From Lachnoanaerobaculum gingivalis (GTDB taxonomy: Bacteria > Bacillota > Clostridia > Lachnospirales > Lachnospiraceae), in the NCBI RefSeq assembly GCF_003862475.1, contig NZ_RRCO01000001.1:558001-622000 (forward strand): a stretch of DNA of 64,000 nt, given 5' to 3'. The notes below the pieces were generated by a model, which had not been told where the DNA came from, did no database searches, and saw only the letters and a list, made by a program, of their open reading frames with translations. Numbering within the stretch: position 1 is the stretch's first letter; every line of letters begins with the position of its first letter. The translations under genes were made by a program, and so were the position numbers. This document shows, in pieces, positions 37,651-45,976 of this stretch.

Positions 37651-37739
37651 TACTCTCAAACTTAATATGTATATGACTACTGAAAATGTAGTTATTTATA
37701 AATTTTACTTTATACAGCCGTTTGGCTAAGGAGGTTAAC

Positions 37740-39143
37740 ATGAAAAATTTTATGGATCAGGATTTCTTACTTGATACACCAACAGCAAAGCATCTTTATC
37801 ATGACTATGCTGAGAAGATGCCTATAGTTGACTATCACTGTCATATAAATCCACAGGAGATTTATGAAGATAAAAAATTTGATAATATCACTCAGGTATG
37901 GCTTGGAGGCGACCATTACAAATGGCGTCAGATCAGATCAAACGGTGTGGATGAAAAACTTATAACAGGCAGTGAATCATCGGACAGAGAAAAGTTTGAT
38001 GCATGGGCCGCTACATTACCTAAGCTTATAGGTAATCCGCTTTATAATTGGTCACATCTTGAGCTTCAAAAGTATTTCGGCTTTGAAGGTCATCTAAACC
38101 CTGAAAGTGCGGATGAGGTTTGGAATCTCACAAAAGAAAAACTTGCTACAGATGAATTAAGTGTAAGAAATATTATCAGAAATTCAAATGTTAAAGTTAT
38201 ATGTACTACAGACGATCCTATAGATTCTCTTGAATGGCATATCAAACTTAAAGAAATCAAAGACCTTGGATTTAAAGTACTTCCGGCATGGAGACCTGAT
38301 AAGGCTACAAATATTGAAAAGCCCGATTTTGCGGAATATATTGCAAAGCTCTCCGAGGTAAGCGGTGTATCTGTAAAAGACTTTGCATCTCTTAAGGAAG
38401 CATTGAAGAACAGATTGGAGTTTTTCCACGGCAACGGTTGCTCTGTATCAGATCATGGTGTTGACTTTGTATATTATGCTCCTGCAAGTGAGAATGAAGT
38501 TGATGCCATTTTAAAGAAAAAACTTGCAGGCGAGGATGTAAGCCTTACAGAGCAGTACAAGTTTAAAACCGCTCTCTTACTTGCACTCGGAAAAGAATAT
38601 CACAGATTAAACTGGGTAATGCAGCTTCACTTCGGTTGCAAGAGAAACAATAATACAGCAATGTTTAATAAGCTCGGTCCCGATACAGGATTTGATGCTA
38701 TAAGCGGATATGCTCCTGCAGATCAGCTTGCAGATTTTTTAAATGCTTTAAATATAACAGGTGAGCTTCCAAAAACAATACTCTATTCACTAAATCCTAA
38801 TGATGATGCAGCCATCGGTACAATCATCGGATGCTTCCAGAATTCAAGCATTGCCGGAAAAGTTCAGCAGGGTTCTGCATGGTGGTTCAATGATCACTAT
38901 GAGGGTATGAGAGCTCAGATGAAGTCTTTGGCCGCTCTCGGTTGCTTAGGAAACTTTAACGGTATGCTCACAGACTCACGTTCATTCCTTTCATATACAA
39001 GACATGAGTACTTCAGAAGAATACTTTGCCAGCTTATAGGAGAATGGGTTGAAAGCGGACAATATCCAAATGATGAAAAGGCATTAAAAGAGCTTGTTGA
39101 AAATATCTCCTACAATAATGCGGTAAAATATTTCGGATTTTAA
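37740..39143 (+). CDS. uxaC: glucuronate/galacturonate isomerase
   Basis: 467 residues. The amidohydrolase-type metal motif DYHCHINP holds His33 and His35. Other typical blocks are WRQIRSNGV, TTDDPIDSLEWH, HGNGCSVSDHG, LHFGCKRNNN and DSRSFLSYTRHEYFRRILC. It converts D-glucuronate to D-fructuronate and D-galacturonate to D-tagaturonate. The ATG at 37740 has AAGGAGG seven bases upstream; a TTG six codons earlier lies before that site. The following reductases (UxaB/UxuB) are absent from the window. A bidirectional terminator follows. Confidence 0.97.
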   Translation: MKNFMDQDFLLDTPTAKHLYHDYAEKMPIVDYHCHINPQEIYEDKKFDNITQVWLGGDHYKWRQIRSNGVDEKLITGSESSDREKFDAWAATLPKLIGNPLYNWSHLELQKYFGFEGHLNPESADEVWNLTKEKLATDELSVRNIIRNSNVKVICTTDDPIDSLEWHIKLKEIKDLGFKVLPAWRPDKATNIEKPDFAEYIAKLSEVSGVSVKDFASLKEALKNRLEFFHGNGCSVSDHGVDFVYYAPASENEVDAILKKKLAGEDVSLTEQYKFKTALLLALGKEYHRLNWVMQLHFGCKRNNNTAMFNKLGPDTGFDAISGYAPADQLADFLNALNITGELPKTILYSLNPNDDAAIGTIIGCFQNSSIAGKVQQGSAWWFNDHYEGMRAQMKSLAALGCLGNFNGMLTDSRSFLSYTRHEYFRRILCQLIGEWVESGQYPNDEKALKELVENISYNNAVKYFGF

Positions 39144-39209
39144 CTGTTAAGGATATAAAAAATTTTTATTTATTATAGCTTTTCCTTTTAAAATTTGAGT
39201 AATAAAAAA

Positions 39210-39268
39210 ATAGTAAAATCTCTGATATATCCCGAACTTTTTGGTACATATCAGAGATTTACTTTTTC
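39210..39268. terminator. bidirectional terminator between uxaC and the esterase gene
   Basis: Perfect 13-base arms AAATCTCTGATAT (39216-39228) and ATATCAGAGATTT (39248-39260). ACTTTTTC follows on the plus strand and TACTATTTTTTTATT on the minus strand. The genes on either side converge. Confidence 0.85.
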
Positions 39269-39299
39269 ATTATATTGTATTGCTCTTATAATGTTTAAA

Positions 39300-40796
39300 C
39301 TAGCTGCGGTTATTTATGTATTCTTTCCTTAATCTATCACCTATACCGCTGCTTTGAACCTGATGAATAAGTTTTGCATGTGGAAAAGGTATGGCTCTAA
39401 TCTCTTTATCATACTCTATAATTTCTCCCTTTTCATTAAATAGCGGACGCCCGTCTATTTTGCCTGACCTTACAAATTCCAGCCAATCTTTTTGTATTAA
39501 AACAGTTGCTCTTTTGTTTTCATTAGTTATATATATATTCATTTTATCTATAGTTCCAAAGAAAAAAGCCAGTTCCGCACCACGGTATGAGCCACGAAGT
39601 CCGTTATATAAATTAGGTATATAGTTCATCCTGTATCCGTATACAGGCGATTTCTTTCCAATCGTTTCCATAAGAAATAATGCACTCGAATGAAATACAA
39701 GAAGTTCCATAATTTGAATCTGTAAATCTACAATGCCCTCCGCTTCCACTTTAAGTTCAGTTTCAAGATTTTTAGCAAACTCTCCATATCTTTTCATCAG
39801 ATTTTCCTTTAAATCTTTCTTTTTCTTCGTTATCCCAAGAGCTTTATAGTACATCGGTAATTCTATCATAGAAAACTCATCTTTATTTGAGCCTATCAAT
39901 ACAGGCATACAAGGAAACTCGCCTTGTTCAAGCAATTTCATTGGATGTTCTGTAAAAAACTTTCCGTCAACAATGTCATTTTGCCCACCTTTCAGCTTTA
40001 TCATTTCCTTAATTGAAAGTTTTTTCAAATCTTCAAGTCCGCTCAAATGATTTTTTGACAGCATATTTTTGTACGCATTTTTTGCATAATCAAGTTCTGA
40101 CAGTATAGGAACATTACCGGCACACAAAATCAATTTATGAAATAATTTATTACTTACAGGATTCAGGTAATGGTAAAGAGCTGCAACAGCACCGCCACAA
40201 TGTCCCATAAGTGTAATATTGGTATTATCTCCGCCAAATGAACCTATATTATCATAAATCCAACTTAAGGCTGTTTGCTGGTCAAGATATGCAAGAGAAG
40301 CCCTTGTTTCTTTACTGTCAAAAACAGGCATATATCCGAAATTCCCTACCCTATAGGTAATTGTAACTGCCACAACCTCTTTTTCACCGATATGTTCCAT
40401 TGTGTATATGGGAACGGTTCCTGAACCTTCTCCTCCACCATGTAAAAAAACAATCACCGGTTTCTTGTTGTCAAAATCATCAGTTGCCCATATATTCACT
40501 ACAAATGCACTTTCACTCTGAACATCTTTTATCGGTTGAAACTCAGGTCGTAACATATGATGTTTCATAAAAACATTTAAAAACAGAGGGTATTTTCTCT
40601 GTGGAAAGCATAATGTTTCTTCTCTGTTAACAACTTTTTCCGATGAATATTCATCTTTACCGATAATTTTTGCGTACTCCAATCTTTCCCCTCGTGCATA
40701 AGGTACGCTTGGTATAGCATATACCGCTCTACTATCTTCAGTCTTCCCCACTACCCTTGCATATACTTTCCCAATATCTGTCTGTAATATCTCCAT
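39300..40796 (-). CDS. type-B carboxylesterase-fold protein with altered catalytic triad
   Basis: 498 residues of the COesterase alpha/beta-hydrolase family: oxyanion region VIVFLHGGGEGSG, then SFGGDNTNITLMGHCGGAVAALY, GSNKDEFSM and SYRGAELAFFFG. In active relatives the nucleophile sits in G-x-S-x-G and the histidine in HG-x-E-x-x-x-F. Here the nucleophile position is Cys200, the acid Glu307 is kept, and the histidine position is Arg405. It may be a pseudo-enzyme or have a changed chemistry. Its ATG follows the stop of the peptidase S51-like gene directly, so the two are translationally coupled. Confidence 0.78.
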   Translation of the reverse strand: MEILQTDIGKVYARVVGKTEDSRAVYAIPSVPYARGERLEYAKIIGKDEYSSEKVVNREETLCFPQRKYPLFLNVFMKHHMLRPEFQPIKDVQSESAFVVNIWATDDFDNKKPVIVFLHGGGEGSGTVPIYTMEHIGEKEVVAVTITYRVGNFGYMPVFDSKETRASLAYLDQQTALSWIYDNIGSFGGDNTNITLMGHCGGAVAALYHYLNPVSNKLFHKLILCAGNVPILSELDYAKNAYKNMLSKNHLSGLEDLKKLSIKEMIKLKGGQNDIVDGKFFTEHPMKLLEQGEFPCMPVLIGSNKDEFSMIELPMYYKALGITKKKKDLKENLMKRYGEFAKNLETELKVEAEGIVDLQIQIMELLVFHSSALFLMETIGKKSPVYGYRMNYIPNLYNGLRGSYRGAELAFFFGTIDKMNIYITNENKRATVLIQKDWLEFVRSGKIDGRPLFNEKGEIIEYDKEIRAIPFPHAKLIHQVQSSGIGDRLRKEYINNRS

Positions 40797-41396
40797 TTAT
40801 ATCTCTACAATCCTCTTAGAGCCCTCCTCTATGATAACAGCCTGTGAATTATTGATAGGGCATATATCCAAGTTGTTAAATTGTTCTAAAATTTTTTCAG
40901 TTATTTTCTTAAAAGGAGCTGTAAGATAATGCGGTAAAACATAGAAATTTATTAAACTCAATCCTCCATCATCTGTAAGTGAATAATCACTCGGCTTTTC
41001 ATCCATCATTTCAATATATTTTATATCCGGAGCACATACTATAGCTCCGGCAGATTCTCCAATAAATAATTTACCCTTATTCAACTCTTCTTTCAGCAGT
41101 TTATCCACTCCATTTTTCCTAAGCTGCTCTAAAAGGAAAAATGAATTTCCTCCTGTAAAATAAATTATATCAGCATCATTAAATTCCGCTTCTAAACTTG
41201 CATAATCCTCTTTTGAAATATCCATCTCTGTAAGTACCGCTCCAAGCTTTTTAAAAATCTTTCTTGCCGAACCTACATACCCCTTATATTCCTCATAAAT
41301 AGAAGCTGTAGGTATAAATAATACCTTTTTCATCTCTATTTCTTCTTTTATCAAACTTCCAACGCTTGAAAAATGCGAACACAAAAATAATTTCAT
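40797..41396 (-). CDS. peptidase S51 / type 1 glutamine amidotransferase-like protein
   Basis: 199 residues. GESAGAIVCAP holds the nucleophilic serine elbow of the peptidase E family, preceded by DADIIYFTGGNSFFLLEQL and followed by YVLPHY. Members cleave Asp-X dipeptides, as E. coli PepE does, or have unknown hydrolase roles; this length is near that of PepE (229). It is a soluble cytosolic protein. It is first in a two-gene unit with the esterase-fold protein. The upstream 41397-41515 holds no gene. Confidence 0.75.
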   Translation of the reverse strand: MKLFLCSHFSSVGSLIKEEIEMKKVLFIPTASIYEEYKGYVGSARKIFKKLGAVLTEMDISKEDYASLEAEFNDADIIYFTGGNSFFLLEQLRKNGVDKLLKEELNKGKLFIGESAGAIVCAPDIKYIEMMDEKPSDYSLTDDGGLSLINFYVLPHYLTAPFKKITEKILEQFNNLDICPINNSQAVIIEEGSKRIVEI

Positions 41397-41514
41397 AGAT
41401 TTACCTCATATTTTATTAATTTTCACTCAGATAAAGAGTATTTCACAAGGGCAAAACTCTTGTAAATTCTAATATTACCCTACTGACCATCTGCCTTATC
41501 TGTACTCTTTGATA

Positions 41515-41545
41515 CAAAAAAAGTCTGACCACAGTCAGACTTTAA
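41515..41545 (-). terminator. terminator of the tRNA pair
   Basis: Arms AAGTCTGAC (41521-41529) and GTCAGACTT (41534-41542); on the minus strand TTTTTTTGTATC follows. Confidence 0.9.
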
Positions 41546-41548
41546 AAA

Positions 41549-41622
41549 TAGCGACGGGGAGATTCGAACTCTCGACACTACGGGTATGAACCGTATGCTC
41601 TAGCCAACTGAGCTACATCGCC
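41549..41622 (-). tRNA. tRNA-Met (CAT), elongator type
   Basis: 74 bases on the minus strand. The acceptor GGCGATG pairs with CGTCGCT, the discriminator is A and no CCA is encoded. The D-arm is AGCTCAGTTGGCTAGAGC. The anticodon stem is TACGG/CCGTA with loop TTCATAC. The T-arm is GAGAGTTCGAATCTC. The G1-U72 pair and overall sequence fit elongator methionine; a tRNA-Ile2 with modified CAU cannot be excluded by eye. Confidence 0.9.
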
Positions 41623-41649
41623 ATATATGTTCATGCTTTGCATGAAAAA

Positions 41650-41722
41650 TGGGACCTACAGGGCTCGAACCTGTGACCCTCTGCTTGTAAGGCAGATGCT
41701 CTCCCAGCTGAGCTAAGATCCC
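41650..41722 (-). tRNA. tRNA-Val (TAC)
   Basis: 73 bases on the minus strand. The acceptor is GGGATCT/AGGTCCC with discriminator A. The anticodon loop CTTACAA has TAC in a TCTGC/GCAGA stem, and the T-arm ACAGGTTCGAGCCCTGT is intact. It precedes tRNA-Met by 27 bases in one transcript. Confidence 0.93.
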
Positions 41723-41742
41723 GTTGCGTTCAACGCTATGTA

Positions 41743-41771
41743 AGTATATAAAATAATGTCTTTATTGTCAA
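41743..41771 (-). promoter_or_regulatory. promoter of the tRNA-Val/tRNA-Met unit
   Basis: Minus strand TTGACA (41766-41771), 17-base spacer, TATACT (41743-41748). Confidence 0.8.
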
Positions 41772-41894
41772 GTATTATTTAAAACTTTTCAAAGAAAATT
41801 TATAAGCCATGTTACAGTTCAGGTCATTTCTATACAGAACAATTTTTAAAGAATAATGCGACCTCAGTACTTTGGTTATTTAATCCCAAATATC

Positions 41895-41928
41895 AAAAAA
41901 GACCGAATCATACGAATACCGGTCTTCC
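41895..41928 (-). terminator. terminator of the ABC pair operon
   Basis: Arms AAGACCG (41899-41905) and CGGTCTT (41920-41926); on the minus strand TTTTTTGAT follows. Confidence 0.85.
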
Positions 41929-41936
41929 TTAAAACT

Positions 41937-43673
41937 CTATAATTTCCAGTTTGCAGCCCTTTCTCTTGCCTTTATAAATGCAGAATAAATTCCCTCCTGA
42001 TTTATCAAATCATCATGCTTACCCTCTTGAACCAGTCTACCGTCATCAATCACCAAAATCTGATCTGCTTTTCTTACGGTGGAAAGTCTATGTGCTATTG
42101 AAATCACCGTATGCCCTTTGGATAATTCCTCAATAGCCGCCAAAATCTCATATTCATTTTCAGGATCAACGGAGCTTGTGGCTTCATCTAAAAGAATAAC
42201 AGGTGCATTTTTAAGTAATGCTCTGGCAATGGAAATTCTTTGTTTTTCTCCGCCTGAGAGAGAACTGCCTCCTTCACCTACCATTGTATTGTACCCTTTT
42301 GGAAGTTCCATAATAAAATCATGGCAATGAGCTCTTTTGGCGGCTTCCACTACTTCTTCATGACTTGCATGCGCTTTTGCAAATCGGATATTATTTTCTA
42401 TAGTATCATGGAAAAGATATACCTGCTGGAAAACAAGTGAAAGATTTTTAAGTAAAGTTTCAACTTTGTAATCCCGTATATCCTTATTTCCCAGTTTTAT
42501 TTTACCGCTTTCAACATCATAAAAACGAGATATCAAATTAATAATTGTAGTTTTTCCGGAGCCTGACGGCCCTACGATAGCTGTCTTTGAACCTTGCGCA
42601 ATGGTAAATGAAAGATCCTTTAATACAGGATTTCTCTTATCATAACTAAAGCTTACTTTATCAAAGACAATATCTTGGTTTTCCACAACTTCCAAATTTC
42701 CGTCACTTATCTCAGGGATATCTAAGACATCATCTAAATACTTCATATTTGCAGGATTTTTAACCATCAAAATGGACGCATTTTCAAGTTGTTTTAATCC
42801 TCCAAAAATCATAAAACCGGCTGCTGAAACAGTGAGTGCCTGTGGTAATAAAATCTCACCCTTAGTATAAAGATAACAGGAAAACAGTGTAACAAGCAAA
42901 CTTGAAAGATTGATAACCGTAGAAAAAATTCTGCTATAAATAACAAAAACAATCTCAAAATGCACTTGAGCAAGTCTGAGCTCCTCCGAAGAATTTTTTA
43001 ATTTAGAATGAATTTCTTCCACAACTCCCTTATCTGCAAGAGGGAAGCTTCTAAGTACTGAAACTCCGCTGATACTGTCAATAAGGGCATCTCCCAATTT
43101 GGTAATAGCGGCGTGTTCACGCGCAATCTCTTTTTTTGCCTGATTTACCATCAGAAATACAAAAAGCCAAATAATAATCAAGCAAACTACTGTTAAGATT
43201 CCGATTTTAGTATTTACTCCAAACATTCCCATCAAAAGGAAAAATGATATTGAAATACCCGAAAAAGTAAAGTCTATGCTCATTGTAGAGTAATTTTCAA
43301 GGCTCTTCATAACATTGGTAAATGCCGACATAATTCTTGACAGGCTTTGTTCCGCAAAATATCCCATGGGAGCCTTTTTTAATTTTTCACCTACTGCAAG
43401 TCTGTAATCCTTAAAAATACCGAAGAAAACACCGTCGCTAAGCCCGCTTTTTGCCCAACCTGTCAGAAAATAGAAAAGAAAGGAAGCAAAAAGCACTACG
43501 AAAATCGCAAGAATATGCTTACCGGTAGTTTCATTCATCCATCCGAATGCAAGAAAGAGGGCAAAAAATCCGAATAACATTGAAGCATTTTGTAAAAAAA
43601 CAAGCAATATTCCAACTTTTAGGCGGTCTTTATATTTTCCTGCCAGTTTAAATGATAATTTTATAAACTCCAT
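41937..43673 (-). CDS. exporter-type ABC transporter, fused membrane and ATPase subunit B
   Basis: 578 residues. Six membrane helices (about 1-310) are followed by a nucleotide-binding domain with GPSGSGKTT, the Q-loop LVFQQVYLFHDT, signature LSGGEKQR and Walker B VILLDEATSSVDPE. All ATPase residues look canonical. The membrane part has MGYFAEQSLSRIMSAF, the style of IrtB/YbtQ-like transporters for siderophores or heme. The ATG at 43673 is chosen because GAGGAG lies seven bases upstream; a longer reading would start inside the previous gene. It forms a heterodimer with the next entry. Confidence 0.85.
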   Translation of the reverse strand: MEFIKLSFKLAGKYKDRLKVGILLVFLQNASMLFGFFALFLAFGWMNETTGKHILAIFVVLFASFLFYFLTGWAKSGLSDGVFFGIFKDYRLAVGEKLKKAPMGYFAEQSLSRIMSAFTNVMKSLENYSTMSIDFTFSGISISFFLLMGMFGVNTKIGILTVVCLIIIWLFVFLMVNQAKKEIAREHAAITKLGDALIDSISGVSVLRSFPLADKGVVEEIHSKLKNSSEELRLAQVHFEIVFVIYSRIFSTVINLSSLLVTLFSCYLYTKGEILLPQALTVSAAGFMIFGGLKQLENASILMVKNPANMKYLDDVLDIPEISDGNLEVVENQDIVFDKVSFSYDKRNPVLKDLSFTIAQGSKTAIVGPSGSGKTTIINLISRFYDVESGKIKLGNKDIRDYKVETLLKNLSLVFQQVYLFHDTIENNIRFAKAHASHEEVVEAAKRAHCHDFIMELPKGYNTMVGEGGSSLSGGEKQRISIARALLKNAPVILLDEATSSVDPENEYEILAAIEELSKGHTVISIAHRLSTVRKADQILVIDDGRLVQEGKHDDLINQEGIYSAFIKARERAANWKL

Positions 43674-43675
43674 AT

Positions 43676-45592
43676 CTACTCCTCTCCCAAGTATTGTTTC
43701 CAAAGACTTGCATATAGCGGTTCTTTCATCAGCTCATCATGTTTGCCCTTAGCTTTAATTTTACCCTTATCAATCAGGATAATTTGATTTGCCTGTTTAA
43801 TTGTATTTAATCTATGAGCAACTATCACAAGATTTTTCCCCTTTACGAGATTTGATATTGCTTCTTGAATAAGTGCTTCATTTTCTGGATCTGCGTAGGC
43901 AGTTGCCTCATCCAAAATAATTGTTGATGCCGGTTTTAGAATCGCTCTGGCAAGAGTTATCCTCTGCCTTTCACCTCCCGACATTGCACCTCCTGCCTCC
44001 CCCGCTTTAGTATTATACCCATCCGGCAGCTTACTTATAAACTCATGGCAATGTGCAGCTTTTGCCGCCGCAATAATTTCATCTTCAGTAGCGTCCGGTT
44101 TTCCGATACGAATATTATCCCTGATACTCACATCAAATAAGAAATTATCTTGTGAAACGAAAGAAATCTCTTCGGCAAGCTGCCTGAAAGAAATATTTTT
44201 TGTATCCACACCGCCTATAGAAATTCTACCTGATGACTGATCCCAAAAGCCTGCCAAAAGTTTTGCTATTGTGGATTTTCCACCACCTGAAGGTCCGACA
44301 ATTGCAGTCACCTCTCCCGGTTTTGTTTTAAATGAAATATTATGTAATACCTCTGTTCCGTCATGATAAGAAAAACTTATATTATCAAATTCTATTCCCT
44401 TACTATTGTCTATAACAGCTTTATTTTTTTCATCAGGTCGTTTTTGTACAGGCATATCCAGCAATTCCTGTATGGATACCCATGTATTTGAAGCCATTTG
44501 GAAAAGTTCAAAACTCATTATTATTCCAAAAGCCTGTGGAAGAATGGCAATCGGCAAAATAAGCGCCAAAAGCAAAGTTTCAATACTTATTTGATTCCTG
44601 CCGTAAAGATAAAAAGCTAAAGGCATACTCGCTAACTGAGGAGTCATCATTGCCGCAGTCATCAACGCCTTACCGAACCAACTTTGCTTCCACCATTTCA
44701 TTGTAGAGAAATGATAAAATTTTACCGCATCTGCAAATTTGCCATATGATGCCTTATCCTGTGCAAAAGCTTTAATTACCGGAATTCCATGCACATATTC
44801 CGCACTTCTGTCGGCAACATTTGCATAGCTTGATAACCACACAGCCATCCTGCTTCGATATTTGTACATCATCGTAATCATACCGATAAGAGCAATAGGT
44901 ACAGGTACAAATATTGACAGTCCTATGCGCCAATCCAGGAAAAATAAAATAATCACACAAAGTATTGGATGCAACATTCTGCTTGGCAGCTCCGGCATAA
45001 GATGTGCCACCCAGTCTTCCATATCCGCAACCCTATCCATTATAATGACCTTAATTTTACCTACCGGATTATCCACCAGATACCCCATTGGAATTACCTT
45101 TAACTTCTCGAATAAAGTTTGCCTCAACTTTGCGAGTATATAAAATGATGTTTTATGTGAGATGGTTGTGCTAAATCCTGTGAAAATAAAGTAAAGAAAC
45201 AATGAACCTATTGCCAAAAAAGCATATTTCATTAATATATCAAAGCCGACCACATTGCCGCCGGCATTTTTTATCAACCACCCGGCAGCAAAAGCACTGA
45301 AAAAATAAGTGGAAAAACTAAATAGCTCTCCTATACAGGCAAAAACAACGGAAAGTCGCATCCTCCCCTTATACTCGGGAGCTATACCCATAAGCGCTTT
45401 GTTTAGACCGCCCATGCTGATTTTAGGTTGTTTTTCACTTTTCTCAACATCACTTTCAATACGCTGCATTATTTCATCCGGAACATCAAGGTTTAAACTC
45501 TCCACCTCTTTTATCAGATCTTCATTTTGCTTTGTCTTCTTACTGTCTAAAGCAGAGTCAAGCACTTCATCATTATATCTTTTTTGTTTCAT
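43676..45592 (-). CDS. exporter-type ABC transporter, fused membrane and ATPase subunit A
   Basis: 638 residues. A charged cytosolic extension (about 1-75) is followed by six helices. The membrane part has MGYLVDNPVGKIKVIIMDRVADMEDWVAHLMPELPS, a pattern shared with IrtA/YbtP-type proteins. The ATPase domain has GPSGGGKST, signature MSGGERQR and Walker B TIILDEATAYADPE. It is first in a two-gene operon; its stop lies two bases before the partner's ATG. Two GTTAG-N6-CTAAC operators precede it, as at the surface protein gene. Siderophore or heme uptake, or heme export, is inferred from subfamily and shared control. Confidence 0.83.
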   Translation of the reverse strand: MKQKRYNDEVLDSALDSKKTKQNEDLIKEVESLNLDVPDEIMQRIESDVEKSEKQPKISMGGLNKALMGIAPEYKGRMRLSVVFACIGELFSFSTYFFSAFAAGWLIKNAGGNVVGFDILMKYAFLAIGSLFLYFIFTGFSTTISHKTSFYILAKLRQTLFEKLKVIPMGYLVDNPVGKIKVIIMDRVADMEDWVAHLMPELPSRMLHPILCVIILFFLDWRIGLSIFVPVPIALIGMITMMYKYRSRMAVWLSSYANVADRSAEYVHGIPVIKAFAQDKASYGKFADAVKFYHFSTMKWWKQSWFGKALMTAAMMTPQLASMPLAFYLYGRNQISIETLLLALILPIAILPQAFGIIMSFELFQMASNTWVSIQELLDMPVQKRPDEKNKAVIDNSKGIEFDNISFSYHDGTEVLHNISFKTKPGEVTAIVGPSGGGKSTIAKLLAGFWDQSSGRISIGGVDTKNISFRQLAEEISFVSQDNFLFDVSIRDNIRIGKPDATEDEIIAAAKAAHCHEFISKLPDGYNTKAGEAGGAMSGGERQRITLARAILKPASTIILDEATAYADPENEALIQEAISNLVKGKNLVIVAHRLNTIKQANQIILIDKGKIKAKGKHDELMKEPLYASLWKQYLGEE

Positions 45593-45608
45593 TAATTTAT
45601 CCCTTCCG

Positions 45609-45624
45609 GTTAGTATATACTAAC
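45609..45624. promoter_or_regulatory. operator GTTAG-N6-CTAAC, leader copy, ABC pair
   Basis: GTTAGTATATACTAAC, perfect and extended to 18 bp (GGTTAG..CTAACC, 45608-45625), between the transcription start and the ribosome-binding site of the ABC operon. Confidence 0.75.
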
Positions 45625-45683
45625 CCGCGGTTAAAACATTACATATACTCAATGCACAAAAGTTTCCAAAACTATTCGTATTT

Positions 45684-45718
45684 ATTGTAACTCTATTTTT
45701 AGTTAGCGTCAACTAACT
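45684..45718 (-). promoter_or_regulatory. ABC pair promoter with operator over the -35
   Basis: Minus strand TTGACG (45707-45712), 17-base spacer, TACAAT (45684-45689). The -35 lies inside the operator AGTTAG-N6-CTAACT (45701-45718). The rest of the gap 45593-45803 shows no gene. Confidence 0.78.
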
Positions 45719-45976
45719 CTTTTGTTACTAGCTTTGTATTTCAAAATCAACCTTGCTTTATCAGGTTCGACTGAAAGAACTGTTTATTTAGTGCATGAAA
45801 AAAGGGGCTGTCGGGAAATACTGAATTTTAATCCCTACAGAACTAAATAGAAATATCCTGACAAATACAAGGCATTTTGGCTTTGTGACTTTGTCAGGAT
45901 ATTTTGTTTTTCTATTATACTGTCTATTTTTGGGCATAAAAACCCCTTGGCTGAAATTTTACTTTTGCATTTTTTA

